From Turritopsis dohrnii (lineage: Eukaryota; Cnidaria; Hydrozoa; Anthoathecata; Oceaniidae), in the NCBI GenBank assembly GCA_027922465.2, contig BQMF02000493.1, forward strand, positions 62,001 to 126,000: DNA of 64,000 nucleotides, written 5' to 3'. Shown here one piece after another: positions 22,882 through 34,492 of this stretch. Under the pieces are notes generated by a model. That model had not been told where the DNA came from and made no database searches. It saw nothing but the letters and a program-made list of their open reading frames with translations. The stretch's first letter is position 1. Every line of letters starts with the position of its first letter. The translations under genes were made by a program, and so were the position numbers.

Positions 22882-22988
22882 ATGCGAGTTATTCTATTAG
22901 TTTTATGTTTTCAACACGCTGGAAGCTTAGCATATCCTCCAGACGGAGAAGGTGAAGGAGGGGGAATCACCACCACCAGAAAGCCTAG
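22882..22988 (+). CDS. Variable first exon 4 (short): signal peptide plus Gly/Glu linker, no TSP1
   Basis: ATG at 22882 encodes MRVILLVLCFQHAGSLA, a clear signal peptide. A short acidic/glycine linker (YPPDGEGEGGGITTTRKP) follows, then AG|GTAGCT, a donor again in phase 2. The exon is 107 bases, 35 codons plus two bases, so it joins 31917 in frame and would give a receptor of about 3,773 residues that lacks the two variable TSP1 domains. Unspliced, the frame stops immediately (AGG TAG). It is too short for ordinary open-frame screening. Evidence is the signal peptide, donor and phase only, so chance remains possible. Confidence 0.55.
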
Positions 22989-23938
22989 GTAGCTATGAAT
23001 TTCTTATATTTTATTATTTTGGTTTTCTTAAAGAGATACATTGAATGAATATACTGCCACAGTATCTCATGTATCACAAACCAGTTGACGTTGATAAACC
23101 GTAGAAATGATTCGAGAATCTGAAGATAATCTCGTTAAAGTTACTCAGGTAGTTTGAAAAATTTCACTAACAAAAGTATAACGTGCGAAGAAGGTAACAA
23201 AATTAGCTTCTTCATACGTGAGCATGGTACACATGTTAAACTATTGTGGTCTGTTGAGTTTGCACAAAAATTGTAGAAGTGGTAGTGATATGAGATTGGT
23301 TCCTTTCTTATCCATCAAAATGATCCTCATTATAGAAGAATTCTGCTTCGATGAAAAACGAATTCAATCAAATCTTCATCAATCATCAGATACATAGGTT
23401 TCAATATCATAACTAAGTCAAACACACGGAAGTGTGATCTCGTGAAAATTCATTATTGTTGTTCATTGCTTGCTCTTTTTTCGTGTTATTATCAAATTGA
23501 ACTGCTGATATATCAATTAATCTCTAACCAGCATACACTGTTGTGTAAAAGTGTAGACAGGGCATTATGTAATAGTGTAAAAAAACAAAATACATAAGGC
23601 GTTGGTTACACTTGCTGATTCTCAAAATTCACATACAAACGCCATGTAGTGCTGGTTTTCACATGCCTTCGGTGATCTTCATTCTTTTTATGGCACCTAT
23701 CTGTAATCAAGCTCTGTTCCAATTTTAATACCTAGAAGAGTAAGGTTAGTAAGACTTTCATGAAAATCAACATCTTAAGGACTTTTAATCTTATTTATAC
23801 TGGTGGCATCGTAATTGTTTGCATTCATGTTGACTGTCGATCATGGAGGTTAATCAGTTTCCAGTTGCCATGGAAATTATGGCAGTAATCATGTGCAAGC
23901 AACTTAACTTGAAACTTTGGAATTCCAACATGACGTTA

Positions 23939-24059
23939 CCCAGCAGGCAAATTCGTTGAAAAACCACTGCGAAGGAATGCATTTCTATAGAAATATATAC
24001 ATTATTTCAACAAAAATGCTCTTCGTTGCAGTGACTTTTTGATAATTTTTCCGGCTGGA
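23939..24059 (+). mobile_element. CCCAGTGGGCAAA MITE, copy 4
   Basis: Starts CCCAGCAGGCAAATTCG and ends GATAATTTTTCCGGCTGG, with the same internal palindrome as copies 1 and 3. Confidence 0.8.
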
Positions 24060-25364
24060 TATCTTCAGTCCATTCTCCGACTCCTTGCCTAACTCCTTAC
24101 TAATAAGTGTATGGGATTTATCTAGAATTTTGAAGCATTCGTTACAATTAAACAATACACAAGAATTGTATGACAACTTCTTGCATTCCAAAACCTGCAA
24201 ACATATTACACCCTTGTCCCTTCTCCTCTGATTATTTCCTTAATTTTCTTGTAACGAAAACGAGGCTGACGGCATTGATTGACAGTAGCTTTTTCGTTAA
24301 TTTCAGCCAAGTGTTGTGTCAAGTCTAAATGACACATGGAATACAATATGAATTGCTATTACTAAGAGGTAAAGGATAACTCTAACTCCAACTTGTGGTG
24401 GGAAGAGAATTTGAGCATGATAATGGATTAAGAAGCAAATTTCACTTTTGTTTTCAAGTAGTAATCTTGAAAGTTTTTCTTGTTTTAATGAGTCTTGTCC
24501 AAGAAATTGTAGGTACGAACTTTTTCCATGGAGTCTTTCCAAGGTTAATGGAGCTTATGGCAAATGAACTAGATATTTAAAAATTAAGCATTCTGTTGAG
24601 AACAGATCTTGTAACGCGATCAGAGTAAGAGAATAATTCTATTTTTTTGATTATTATAAGGTATCAGACAAAATTTGGGAAGGCAAAAAAATATGTTCAA
24701 TGAGTTAAGTGCTATCGGTTGGAAGGTTAAAGGGGTTGGGTGGATGGTTGGAGCTGTGGTGTTTATTTTGTTTGTTGGTGATTCAGCTTTGGTTTGGTGT
24801 TTTTTGCCTGATCTCCGCTATTTCATGTAAGCATTCTCGTCACTGCATTAACAGGGATTCGCATGGACCTATGGGCTATTCATCGTTCTTGGTTGCGGCC
24901 ACAAAAAGACTACTTTAAAAAAGAATTTTCTCTCAACTTGTTGTTTAAGTCTTGCGGTTTTGTACCTTGAATTTCTTCTCGTTGTCAGACTTTATGGATT
25001 TTCAAAAGAGATCAGATTGATTTCGAATTGTATGTACTATCAAATTACAAGAACGCTCATCAACCACTTGCATCACAAACGTCTGGTTTGTGAATAAGTG
25101 TCTTGACTCTCACTTTCATTCATGTTGTCTACCGTGCAATTTACTTGTTCGAAAACCTTTTTCTTATAATGAATTTTTTGATTACACATCGTATTTTTCC
25201 AGCTATGTACTTTCTTTCTCTTTTTCTTTTATTGTGTTTTTGGTTATGAAGAAAATCTTCTCTTAGCTGAAGACACCCACTTACCATCCGAAAATTACAT
25301 AATACAAGGCTGAAGTAAGTGTTGTTATACAGATGTCTAGTGTCAAATACCTTTCACATACCGA

Positions 25365-25490
25365 GTGCTAAGTCACACTGATGTAGTCACTGGCATGACT
25401 CGGCTAGGGACTCGAATCCACGACCACCTGTACATAGCTCTGCGTCAACCAAACACTCCATAACATGGTTAACCAGCTTGCTGTGAGAAT
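25365..25490 (-). mobile_element. tRNA-like SINE remnant
   Basis: On the minus strand, GGTTAACCATGTTATGGAGTG (A-box-like) is followed by GATTCGAGTCCCTAG (B-box-like). The GACTCGG/GAGTCATG ending resembles SINE family 2 at 44.7 kb. It is not a folded tRNA gene. Confidence 0.45.
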
Positions 25491-25774
25491 GCAGATAGAT
25501 ATTGCAATCGATCGTCGAATTACAATCCAGTCGAATCCTGTTAACCACTGATTCATCAGCAAATTAGACAGTAAGAACGCAGACTATTTAAATGTCAAAA
25601 CGAATAAATGTTTTTCTGTTCTGTAACTGCGCCGTTGTCCGTACATCTAAGTTTCCTAAAACGTTTAAAGTCTGGAGCAGGGGTGTAAATTCAGTTAAAT
25701 GAAATATTTTGAATTCTGGAGGCAGTCATTAATACTCACTAAATTGACCATTGCTTTCAAATCATAACATCCAT

Positions 25775-25891
25775 CCCATTGGGCAAATTTGTTGAAAAAT
25801 CACTGCGAAGGAGTGTATTTCTATAGAAACATGCCCACTATTTCCATAAAAATGCTCTTCATCGCAGTGGCTTGACAATTTTGCCGATTGG
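25775..25891 (+). mobile_element. CCCAGTGGGCAAA MITE, copy 5
   Basis: Starts CCCATTGGGCAAATTTG and ends ACAATTTTGCCGATTGG. Same core, with a small deletion near the right end. Confidence 0.8.
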
Positions 25892-28311
25892 AAAAAATGT
25901 ATACTTTTCTGAATCCTCAGGTTGAATTTCAACTATTTGATTAAAAACTAAATTTCTAAAATATTTAAAAATTAATGAAAATGATCTAAACTGTTATTCT
26001 CCATAAGGGAGAACCAAATCGATGATAAAAAAGGGTGGTACAATTCTAGAGTTTAAAATGGTTACTAAATCCTGGGAACTACCCTAAAGATCGATGGGCG
26101 TAACTGCTGCTCAGATAGAAACGAAAACCTCACTTCACATCTGGTAATATTCTATCCAGATCTAAAGCTTCGTGAAAACTTAAGCAGGAAAAACGGTCAA
26201 GCTTCTAACCAAGATTTCGTTTCCTTCACATATCCATTTTGGGGAATTTCCAAATTTAATGTATTTTGCAAAGGTGCTCTTAATCTGAGCATCTAACTGA
26301 AGACACTTATATGGACATGGTATAGGTGTGTGCAAATATTTTTATTTGTATTTGAGGAAATCTTGAAAAAAAGTTTGTAGTAAAGTAATAATAAACAGGA
26401 TGAAATAGCTTAAATATTTGCTTTTGGTGATATCATTGAAGACGCAAGGTTTGTTTGCCATGTCTCTTTGTAAAAAAATCAGCGCCTGAAGTAATACCTG
26501 TGTAAATAAAGCTCTTAATCTGTGTAGAAACTCCACTTGGCTATCGAATGAATAAGGGTTCTTTCGCACAAAGCGTTTTATGGTAGCTATGGAGATTTTA
26601 GATAATATTGAAGTGGTATTTGCTTGAGAATAACAGAAAAACCCGAAGATAGATCGGCCTTGTTCACGATGAATATTGAGACTCAACGTACGCTGTATTT
26701 CATTAACTACTACGTATATTTCAATTGTGATAAGCAAAAGGTCCAGGAGTTAAAAATGGATTTTCCCCATTTCTAACTAGTTTCCCGGGTAAAATTTTTT
26801 ACCAGTTTTCATCAATTTCATCAATAATTAATCAATATCTATATCAACGAAAGTGATATCAATTTCTTGAAGTTTGTACACGATATTCTAAAGGACCTTA
26901 TAGAAGGTTGAGAAGATCTTAAGTTTTACATTTACTTAAGGAACTCATACTAAAGATATACTACCGTGGATATTGTTCAAAAGAAATACTTCAAGAGTAA
27001 CACCAAAGCAAGACAATATTTTTTTTATTTTAAATTACATATAATTTTTATAATTTAACTTACATATATGATTTAATATCTGACAACAGAAAATCACAGA
27101 TATTGCAAGTACAAAGAATCTAATGGCACGTGTCACCTGCTTGTGTTCATATATTTTAGTGAGTATTATGAGAGGTTAAAGCGTGTATACCCCTTCAACC
27201 CCTTGCCACATCCACATCTTTGAAATTAATTAGCTTTGTTTCAAAAGCGTCGACTTACCTGCTTTTCACGCGCTCTAAAAGCATTCTGATGATCTAACTC
27301 AGATTGTAAGCATCATTGTACGATTTGACATTCATATGCTTTAGCGATTGATATTGCATTACAATAAAGACGAATTTGATCAACAGGTTTTGCTCGTGAG
27401 AAACTTTCTTGCCAGCATGTCAAGACATGATGTAATTTAAACTAAACACTAACCTCTCCAAGGAACAAAAACACCGGAATCGCGGATTCACGTTCCATCT
27501 AGAAGTTTAATAAGGTTTGTGAAGGTTTTCTTACTATTGAACTCCCAGCAAAACCTTCTTGTAAATAATGTCAGAGGCAGGTACCACCTTCCGTAGATAT
27601 CCTATTAGAAACTACAAAAGTTTAAGGAAGTTTCGTGTGGAAAGAGGAACCATAATGATAACGTTTGACATTTATTTATATTTCTAATTTGGCCTCTTGT
27701 ATTTTTTGTCAAAATTTTGAAATTAATGGTTTGTACGATGTAGCTACATCCTTGCAACACTTGATCGTTTTGGAGTGTTACATTACATGTACGTGCGACC
27801 CAAAACAAGATCACCATAGCATCACCATACTTCACACCGCCAATATTTCGCAACAGACATCGTACGATGCGGATTTTCGATAATCCTTAACAAACATCAC
27901 CTGACAATGCATTGCTCGATATATTTATCAATTTTTAAAAAGCCTAACAAAATAAACCGTTTATAAACATCCCTTTTGTTTTCTTATTTACATGAAAGTA
28001 TGCTAGGATCAAATCTAGACTAAGCACATGGGACACAAACAAAGGGGCTGCAGACAGGGTCCAAAAGTTAATCGAATAAAGAAGTATTTCGTTCCCATTG
28101 CAAATTTGAAAACAACCCAGCGGGCACAAAGACGTCGTAAAGACGTCGTAAAGACGTCTTTTCAAGACGTCCCTAAGACGTCGCAAAATGGTCGCGAAGT
28201 GGGAATCTCAAAAGACGTCCCAATTACATCTTCATTGAGACGTCTCGATGACATCCCAACGACATCGTAACGACGTCGCAGGATTATGAAATTAACTCTT
28301 TCAAAAACTGT

Positions 28312-28390
28312 AATAGGCCACAGGCGGACCCGAACCTGGAACCTCTGGTGTGCCAGCCGAACTCGTAACCGTTATGCCACCGCTGCTTGT
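28312..28390 (-). repeat. tRNA-like segment inside the MITE
   Basis: On the minus strand it reads GTGGCATAACGGTTACGAGTT (A-box-like) and GGTTCCAGGTTCGGGTCC (B-box-like). No intact acceptor stem is visible, so I call it SINE-derived rather than a tRNA gene. Confidence 0.45.
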
Positions 28391-28450
28391 TGTCAAGACG
28401 TTTAAAAACATTTACAATCAATCATTCTATACAGACTGATTGCTTTTGAA

Positions 28451-28810
28451 AGTTTATAATTGTTTCGAAGGTCGTTATTCAATCCGTATAAAGACGTCCC
28501 AAAAACGTCGTAAAAGGATCCCAATTGCGACGTCTCGTTTCAGACGTCCCTACGACGTCCCAAAATGATCTTAAGTTTATAATTGTTTTGAAGGTCGTTA
28601 TTCAATCCGTATAAGGACGTCCTGAAAACGTCGTAAAAGGATCCCAATTGCGACGTCTCGTTTCAGACGTCCCTACGACGTCCCAAAATGATCTTAAGTT
28701 TATAATTGTTTTGAAGGTCGTTATTCAATCCGTATAAGGACGTCCTGAAAACGTCGTAAAAGGATCCAATTGCGACGTCCCGTTTCAGACGTCCCTACGA
28801 CGTCCCAAAA
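28451..28810 (+). repeat. Three 123-base tandem repeats inside the MITE
   Basis: AGTTTATAATTGTTTCGAAG begins each unit, at 28451, 28574 and 28697. Copies 2 and 3 are almost identical, so the expansion is recent. Confidence 0.85.
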
Positions 28811-29382
28811 TGATCTGGAAAGCAAACGACCATTTTACGATTAAAAAAAGACGTCTCAAAGACGTCTTGTGCCCGCTGGGAATGGTCAAAATGGTACAAG
28901 ATGCAAATTCTATCTTATAAAAGATTCACTTCATGAATATGTTTTACTTGAACAATTCTAGTGTTGTACGAGAAAAACTGTCATTCATTCTTATCAATGA
29001 TGGAGGTCTTAAAAAAGTAAAAAAGAAAATATTACTCATTAAATAACTAATAAAACCTTTCTGGATTAAATTTGAAACTTTTTAAATTTGAGGTCAGGCA
29101 AGGTATGCCTACATGTTTGAAAGCTTTGGTCGCACATGGCCTGATTTCTTCTCGTGTTTATTTACATCAAGACTCAAGATGAAAAGTATCCACGGATCAA
29201 ATATCATTTCCCATTCAAAGAGTATTAGAACATAAGGAGAAAAACTTTTTAAACAAATGAAATTAGAAAGTACCGAACTATGATAATATTTGTCTGCTAG
29301 TATCCTGACGTGATGTGTTAACTCCAGTGTGCTATCTCAGTCAGAAACATACAGTTAGATTGCATCAGCCGTCATAGACACG

Positions 29383-29822
29383 ATGAAGAGGGGTAGAAGA
29401 GGGGCAGCGAAGGCTTGCTTTCTTACCACGTTTTTGCTGTTTTTGACGTCAACTACAAGTCTATGGTGGGGAGGATCGCGAAGGCGGTCTTGTACAAAAC
29501 AGAACTGCAAACTATCATCTTGGAACCACTGGAGTGCTTGTTCCACCACGTGCGGTTATTTTGGCCAGCAAAGGCGAACAAGATATAAAACCGCCACGGA
29601 ATCCTGTGGTGGAACATGTCCTTCGTTGAGTGAAGAACGCCATTGTAATCTTATCTGCTGTCCAACGCCTTGCGTTTATAAATTTTCCTCATGGTCCGCG
29701 TGCAAAGGTTGCGGCAAAACAGGTACGCAAAATCGAACGCAGGTAATTGAAGTAAAAGAGAGATGTGGGGCAAAGTGCCCTCAACCAAGAACCGAAATTA
29801 GGAGCTGTACTCCACCGAATTT
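29383..29822 (+). CDS. Variable first exon 5: signal peptide plus two TSP1 repeats
   Basis: Start at 29383 (MKRGRRGAAKACFLTTFLLF), a signal peptide with a basic n-region. TSP1 domain 1 has WNHWSACSTTCGYFG, then CNLICCPTPC and domain 2 (FSSWSACKGCGKTG, RCGAKC, SCTPPN). It holds 146 codons plus two bases and ends AATTT|GTAAGT, a strong donor in phase 2; joined to 31917 the split codon becomes Leu rather than Arg. It is the member closest to the constant exons (about 2.1 kb away). Joined protein is about 3,884 residues. Unspliced, the frame stops at once (TTG TAA). This copy is the most diverged of the four. Confidence 0.82.
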
Positions 29823-31916
29823 GTAAGTCTAATTTTTCTTCAAACAATGCTGTTCCTTTTCGTTCTTCCCTCATCCTTTCACTAAAAAGAAGAAAAAGTC
29901 GAAAAAATCTGGAATTCAATTGGAATTCAACTGCTAGCTACTAAACAACGTTGTCGTTAAAAAGATTGTGAAATGGCTAATAATTACGTGTCAGACCGAC
30001 TGTCGTTGTTGTTTACGACTAAAAGCGACCAAAATAATGCTACTAAAGGCGACGTATTTTTATCACAAATGTTTTCTATCAATCGCATCCATCGGAAGCA
30101 CAGATCCGTTTCAATTTCATTGCTGAAGTTCCTCCTGATAAAGCAGGATTATTTTATATAAAACAACATAGCGTAGTATCACTTTGACTTGTCATAAAAA
30201 TAGATTCTACTAAGTTCAATCTGCTGTCTTAGCATTATAGTCATTACGGTCATAGGTGCATTTGTTTGGCACACTACTTAGGGACAGATTATAATGCAAA
30301 TGGAGGACGAAAAAAATGTCTTCTTAAGTGAAGGAAGGTTGAACGTGTAGATTGTCAATTAATTGGGCTTTTTCTTTTAAATTTTCTATTACAATTTGAA
30401 ATAAAATGACAAAGAAAAGGAATACAAATTGTAGAAAAACTTCTCTGTGGCCAATTTTTGTGCATTCCCAATCAATTTCAAACAGTTTTTGTCTCTTTTT
30501 TACTATTTTTTTTTTTTTTTAAATTCCGAACAATTGATTTAAAAAATTTACGGCAGGCGAATTGTTGTTGACATCTCTCATTTATGGCGCGTAGAAACGA
30601 AAACGCACATGTTTCTTTTGTAAATCTGTGAGACCTTCAAACCTTTAGTTTTTTTAAGTTTTATGGTGAAGTGTCTTTTTATGAAACCCAGCATGATAAG
30701 TGTAAATACGCGAGAAAAGCAAAATGTTTAATGATGACCTGATCATTCATCTTTTGTGTCAGGAAAATATTGAAAGTACAAGGGAGGTGACCAACCCAAT
30801 AAATAGCTTTTGCTAAATACAAGAGGGTGGCCTGTGGTAGATTTCTACTACAGGCCACCTTAAAATATTAGTTACAGATGTAATTGCTCTACAAAAACAA
30901 TAACAAAAAACAATTAACACAAAATCGGATTAACTAAAAATAAAACAAATTACTAAAACAATTACCCAAAATATATTTATATATAAATATTAGCTAGTTT
31001 ATGTAGCTATAAGTGTTAGGTAGTGGTTAATGGAGATGGATTTAAGTTTTGATAAGGTAAGGCTAGCAAGGTATGTGTTTGGAGTAGTTTGCTGATAAGA
31101 ATTCCACTGCTGGATTGAAAAGGGGAGTTAACGAGTTGGGGCCATATGAAGAAGTTTCTACAAAAAATAAAAGGTTAGTTTGGGAATGGCCATGGAGCCA
31201 GCTCTGGTTCCATATGGATGATCAATTTTGTGAAAATTTAGTGTTTGAAGAATGTCAATGGGTGAAAAGTGAAAAGTTTAAGTATATATTGGTGGACAAA
31301 TAGAATGCTCAGGATTTCAACCATATCAAAGGATTTAAGTATCACAAGAGTTGAAAAAATTGGAGGGGCTCGAGGTTCTTAGAGCCATTTTTTAAGAGTA
31401 AGAATTTGATGAGTGATAGAGTTGTCACATAGACCCCAAATTTGACAAGCATAGCGCATTATATGTGAAGCAAAGATTGCATAATAAATGTTAACAAGGG
31501 ACTTCTGGGGAATAAAATGATTGACTCTGAAATATATGGGGTTTCCAGTAGTTAAGGTGTTCGTCCAAACGAATACCTAGGTATTTTACATTTGTGATAG
31601 GATAGATACGCTTGTCTTAGTAGTTTTTGAAATGGGATTCATTGAAGGGATTTAGAATGTTAAAAGCCTCTTGTAAGTCAACAAATACACCGCAAGCAAA
31701 CTGACCATTGTCAAGTTTCGATCTAATGCACTCTAATAAGAGCATGGTATAATGCTGTTGTAGTGTTTTGTTATTAAATTTACATTCAAGTATAAAAGCT
31801 TTTTTCACAAGTACTGTTAGATGATTTCTATGGTCACAATGTAATCTTTCAACATTTAGTTTTAGTTTTGGAATTCAGTGATGTGGTTTCTGGATATTAC
31901 AAACATTTTCTTGTAG
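29823..31916. other. Gap between the last variable exon and the constant region
   Basis: Read as intron of the receptor gene. It contains a T run at 30509-30520 and a LINE fragment on the minus strand (31020-31810). I see no extra exon. Confidence 0.6.
31020..31810 (-). mobile_element. Non-LTR retrotransposon (LINE) reverse transcriptase fragment
   Basis: On the minus strand, 31808-31650 encodes LECIRSKLDNGQFACGVFVDLQEAFN, a reverse-transcriptase block with one of the catalytic Asp positions (VFVDL). After a deletion, 31620-31540 gives YPITNVKYLGIRLDEHLNYW, and 31510-31380 gives KSLVNIYYAIFASHIMRYAC then QIWGLCDNSITHQILTLKKW. These are the C-terminal thumb-region motifs of Jockey/CR1/L2-type LINEs. 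The copy is 5'-truncated and interrupted. It sits about 100 bases upstream of the constant region's first exon. Confidence 0.82.
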
Positions 31917-34492
31917 ATGTTGTCCAGTAAATTGTGTTGTTGGTCAATGGGGCAGTTGGAGTGCGTGTAATGCAGCTTGTGAGAAAAAAGGGCAGCAGAC
32001 AAGATCTCGCTCACTTACTCAACCAAAATGTAACGGAAACGCTTGCCCTACAGGAATTGAAACCAAGAATTGCAATGGTCCTTGCTGTAGACGTGACTGT
32101 TTGTTCACAAGCTGGTCTAGTTGGAGTAAATGTTCTGCACCATCTGGTATGTTATTCTATGATTTTTATTCTCTTCATCAAGCAAAAAGTAATCAGTTTT
32201 CTCCTAAAATAAAGCATCCATTGGTGCACTTATTAGACAGTCATCACAGTTTTATTCATGCTGGTGCTTAATTTTCTGTTTGTTTTCTCCTAACTCAAAA
32301 GAAATAAAATTTTTCAAAAAGAGATTTTAGGAAGCAATTTGTGATTAACTGTATAAAAGGAGGCCTTTTATCTTTTGTCAAACAACCACTTTTGTTACTG
32401 TCTTAATTGGTGTAGATAATGCTGATTTATTTGCTGGTTTCATTCAACATAATATTAATATTTTTGGTCTTCCATTATTTGTGTATTAAATAATATTCTG
32501 ATGATTATTATTCTTGTCTTACGGATAAAGTTTTCTAAATTCAGAAAACCTTGATTATCTTAAAAATAATTCTTTGCAGCAAGTCACTTTTGCTATCAGT
32601 ACATCTGCACAATGTGTCAAACCAGTAACTAAATGAGTTGCCTTCTATAAAACGTAAAAATGATTTTGCTGATTTCATTTTCATCTGTTATCACTCATTC
32701 AAACAACGAAAATGTGGTTTACAACAACAACTGTATATTGGTTTGGATTAGCATTAAAAGTTATCTTTGAGCAGATGATACACATTAACAACATTCAAAT
32801 ATCTAATATGGCTCAGTATAACCAACAAATAAGCACTGACCAGAAATCCTTCAAAATGGACCATGCAGTTTCACATAAATACAAATTCATTTCCTTAGGT
32901 GTTTGTTCTACTAATGGTGGAACTCAAGTACGTACTCGAAGAAAAACAAGATCTGCTTCCTGTGGTGGTACTTGTGGTAATACGCAAGAGTCAAGAAGAT
33001 GCACTCCAGTACCAGTTACATGCAGAGTAAATAGTGATAATCTTTTTATTTTGAGTGATAAAAATGAATGTCCTTTCTCAAAAACATGACACAGTGATAT
33101 GACTGTCAGCCTTTTCACTCTTTTTTATTGATATCAGCAACGTAACTCGTCCCAAGGCCTTAAAAAAGTTGCTTAATTTTTAGATTATTTCAAAATATTT
33201 ATCATTAGCTTTTATAAATTCTTGATAATAATGTTCATGCAGGTGTTGATAAACTCAGCATTGAGTATTTGCCATTTTTAGCAACCCAAAGTATTGGTTT
33301 GTTTTTACAGACAACACTGCCCAAAAAGTTGCTCAATATTGAATAAATGACCCCTAGTTCCTAGAATTTTAACTCTGACTGAAGAGAACTATTTTTTGTA
33401 GCTGTCAACCTGGGGAGCATGGGGATCTTGTCAATTAAACTCAGGCAAAACTTGCGGATCAGGAAGTAAAAGAAGACAAAGGGGTATCTTGCGGCAACCT
33501 TATTGCAGTCGGAGCTGCGACAACTTAATAGATACCAGTACTTGTATTCACAGTTGTTGCCCAGTTAACTGTGTCTACTCTGCATGGGGTGCATGGTCCG
33601 ACTGCTCTACACAATGTGGATCAGGTTTGTTTTTGTTCCTGTGTGACCATCACTTTAGTCACTTTAACCAAGCTGGATTTTTAAGATTCGAAAGAATTAT
33701 TTGAAAATTTAGAAAGGAAAAGAATTGATGATTAATTTTGTATGTGATGTTATAGGGATGAAGCAGCGTACCAGAAAGATCAAAACCCAGAGTTCTTGCA
33801 GTGGAATATCGTGTAAGCAAGATCAATTGAAAGAAAGCACAGTTTGTTCCAAATATGTCAATGTGAACTGTGTAATGTCTTCATGGAGTTCTTGGTCAAG
33901 CTGTAGTGTTGGTTGTGGAAGAGGCAAAAAATCCAGATCAAGACATGTCGTTCAGAGATCAAAATGTAATGGCACAAAATGTGGTGCACTGTGGGATTTT
34001 CAAAATTGTGTAAGCTACAGGGAAAGAAGAGATTGTGTGGTAAATGTTTGCCTATTTTATTGTGTACTAATGTGAGGTTGAATTTTTGATATGTATTATA
34101 TATCCATGGTGTAGTCCTTTTGCTCGACCTTAAAATAAGCTGAAAAGGTTTAATGGTTAGAAAGTCACCGTTATCACTAAATTTTCACAGAGCAATAACG
34201 CCATATTTTCCAGGAAAGACATAACACAAGTTTCTGACAGTCTTAGTAGACTCATGAAAAATAGGAGATTTGAACTTTTTGACCTTTTTAGCCTTTTTTG
34301 GACTGTGTTTATGACCACAGTATACATCTGATGTTCTGTTTTTGAAACACTATGACTCTTTGTGCTTTAAAGGTAACAACATGGAGTGTTTGGGGAATGT
34401 GTAGTGATCAATGTGCAGTTGGCATAAAGAAGAGAATAAGGAGTGTATCAGTTCAAAGTCGATGTAATGGCCAAGTGTGTCCAAGTCTGGAG
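31917..34492 (+). other. Constant-region block: six TSP1 repeats (exons 1-5)
   Basis: After the split codon the protein opens CCPVNCVVGQWGSWSAC. Further repeat cores are FTSWSSWSKCS, LSTWGAWGSCQ, YSAWGAWSDCSTQCGSG, MSSWSSWSSCSVGCGRG and TTWSVWGMCSDQC. The WxxW motifs and CSxxCGxG with basic strands are typical of TSP1 domains, which are often C- or O-glycosylated on Trp and Ser/Thr and bind glycans or partner proteins. Exon borders split domains in phase 1 at the CGSG turn, the usual TSP1 intron position. The sixth repeat lacks part of its C-terminal half. Confidence 0.88.

Larger units (their letters stand above)
28116..28880. mobile_element. MITE with CCCAGCGGGCACAAAGACGTC inverted ends and internal tandem repeats
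   Basis: The left end CCCAGCGGGCACAAAGACGT is matched exactly in reverse by ACGTCTTGTGCCCGCTGGG at 28862-28880. Inside are dozens of GACGTC/AAGACGTC motifs and three head-to-tail copies of a 123-base unit starting at 28451, 28574 and 28697. A tRNA-like segment (28312-28390, minus) is embedded. The small open frame on + at 28028-28270 is a by-product of the repeats. Confidence 0.85.
22989..29382. other. Gap between variable exons 4 and 5
   Basis: No exon that I trust. It contains two MITE copies (23939, 25775), a tRNA-like SINE remnant (about 25365-25490) and a larger inverted-end element (28116-28880). The longest open frame (26342-26737, minus) has no recognisable domain. Confidence 0.55.

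Noticed and set aside
26342..26737. 131-codon open frame on the minus strand
   Set aside because: No recognisable domain, low-complexity hydrophobic end, no splice partners; chance frame in AT-rich sequence.
28028..28270. 80-codon open frame rich in RRKDVVKTS
   Set aside because: It is produced by AAGACGTC repeats inside the MITE at 28116-28880.
28312..28390. Possible tRNA gene on the minus strand
   Set aside because: tRNA-like boxes only; embedded in a MITE and no closed cloverleaf by eye.
28451..28810. CRISPR-like repeats
   Set aside because: The 123-base units are contiguous tandem copies without spacers, in a eukaryotic MITE.
32712..33089. Reading 32712-33089 as one exon with an ATG start
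   Set aside because: Only 32899-33026 continues the TSP1 domain in phase; the part before the acceptor at 32898 has no TSP1 features.
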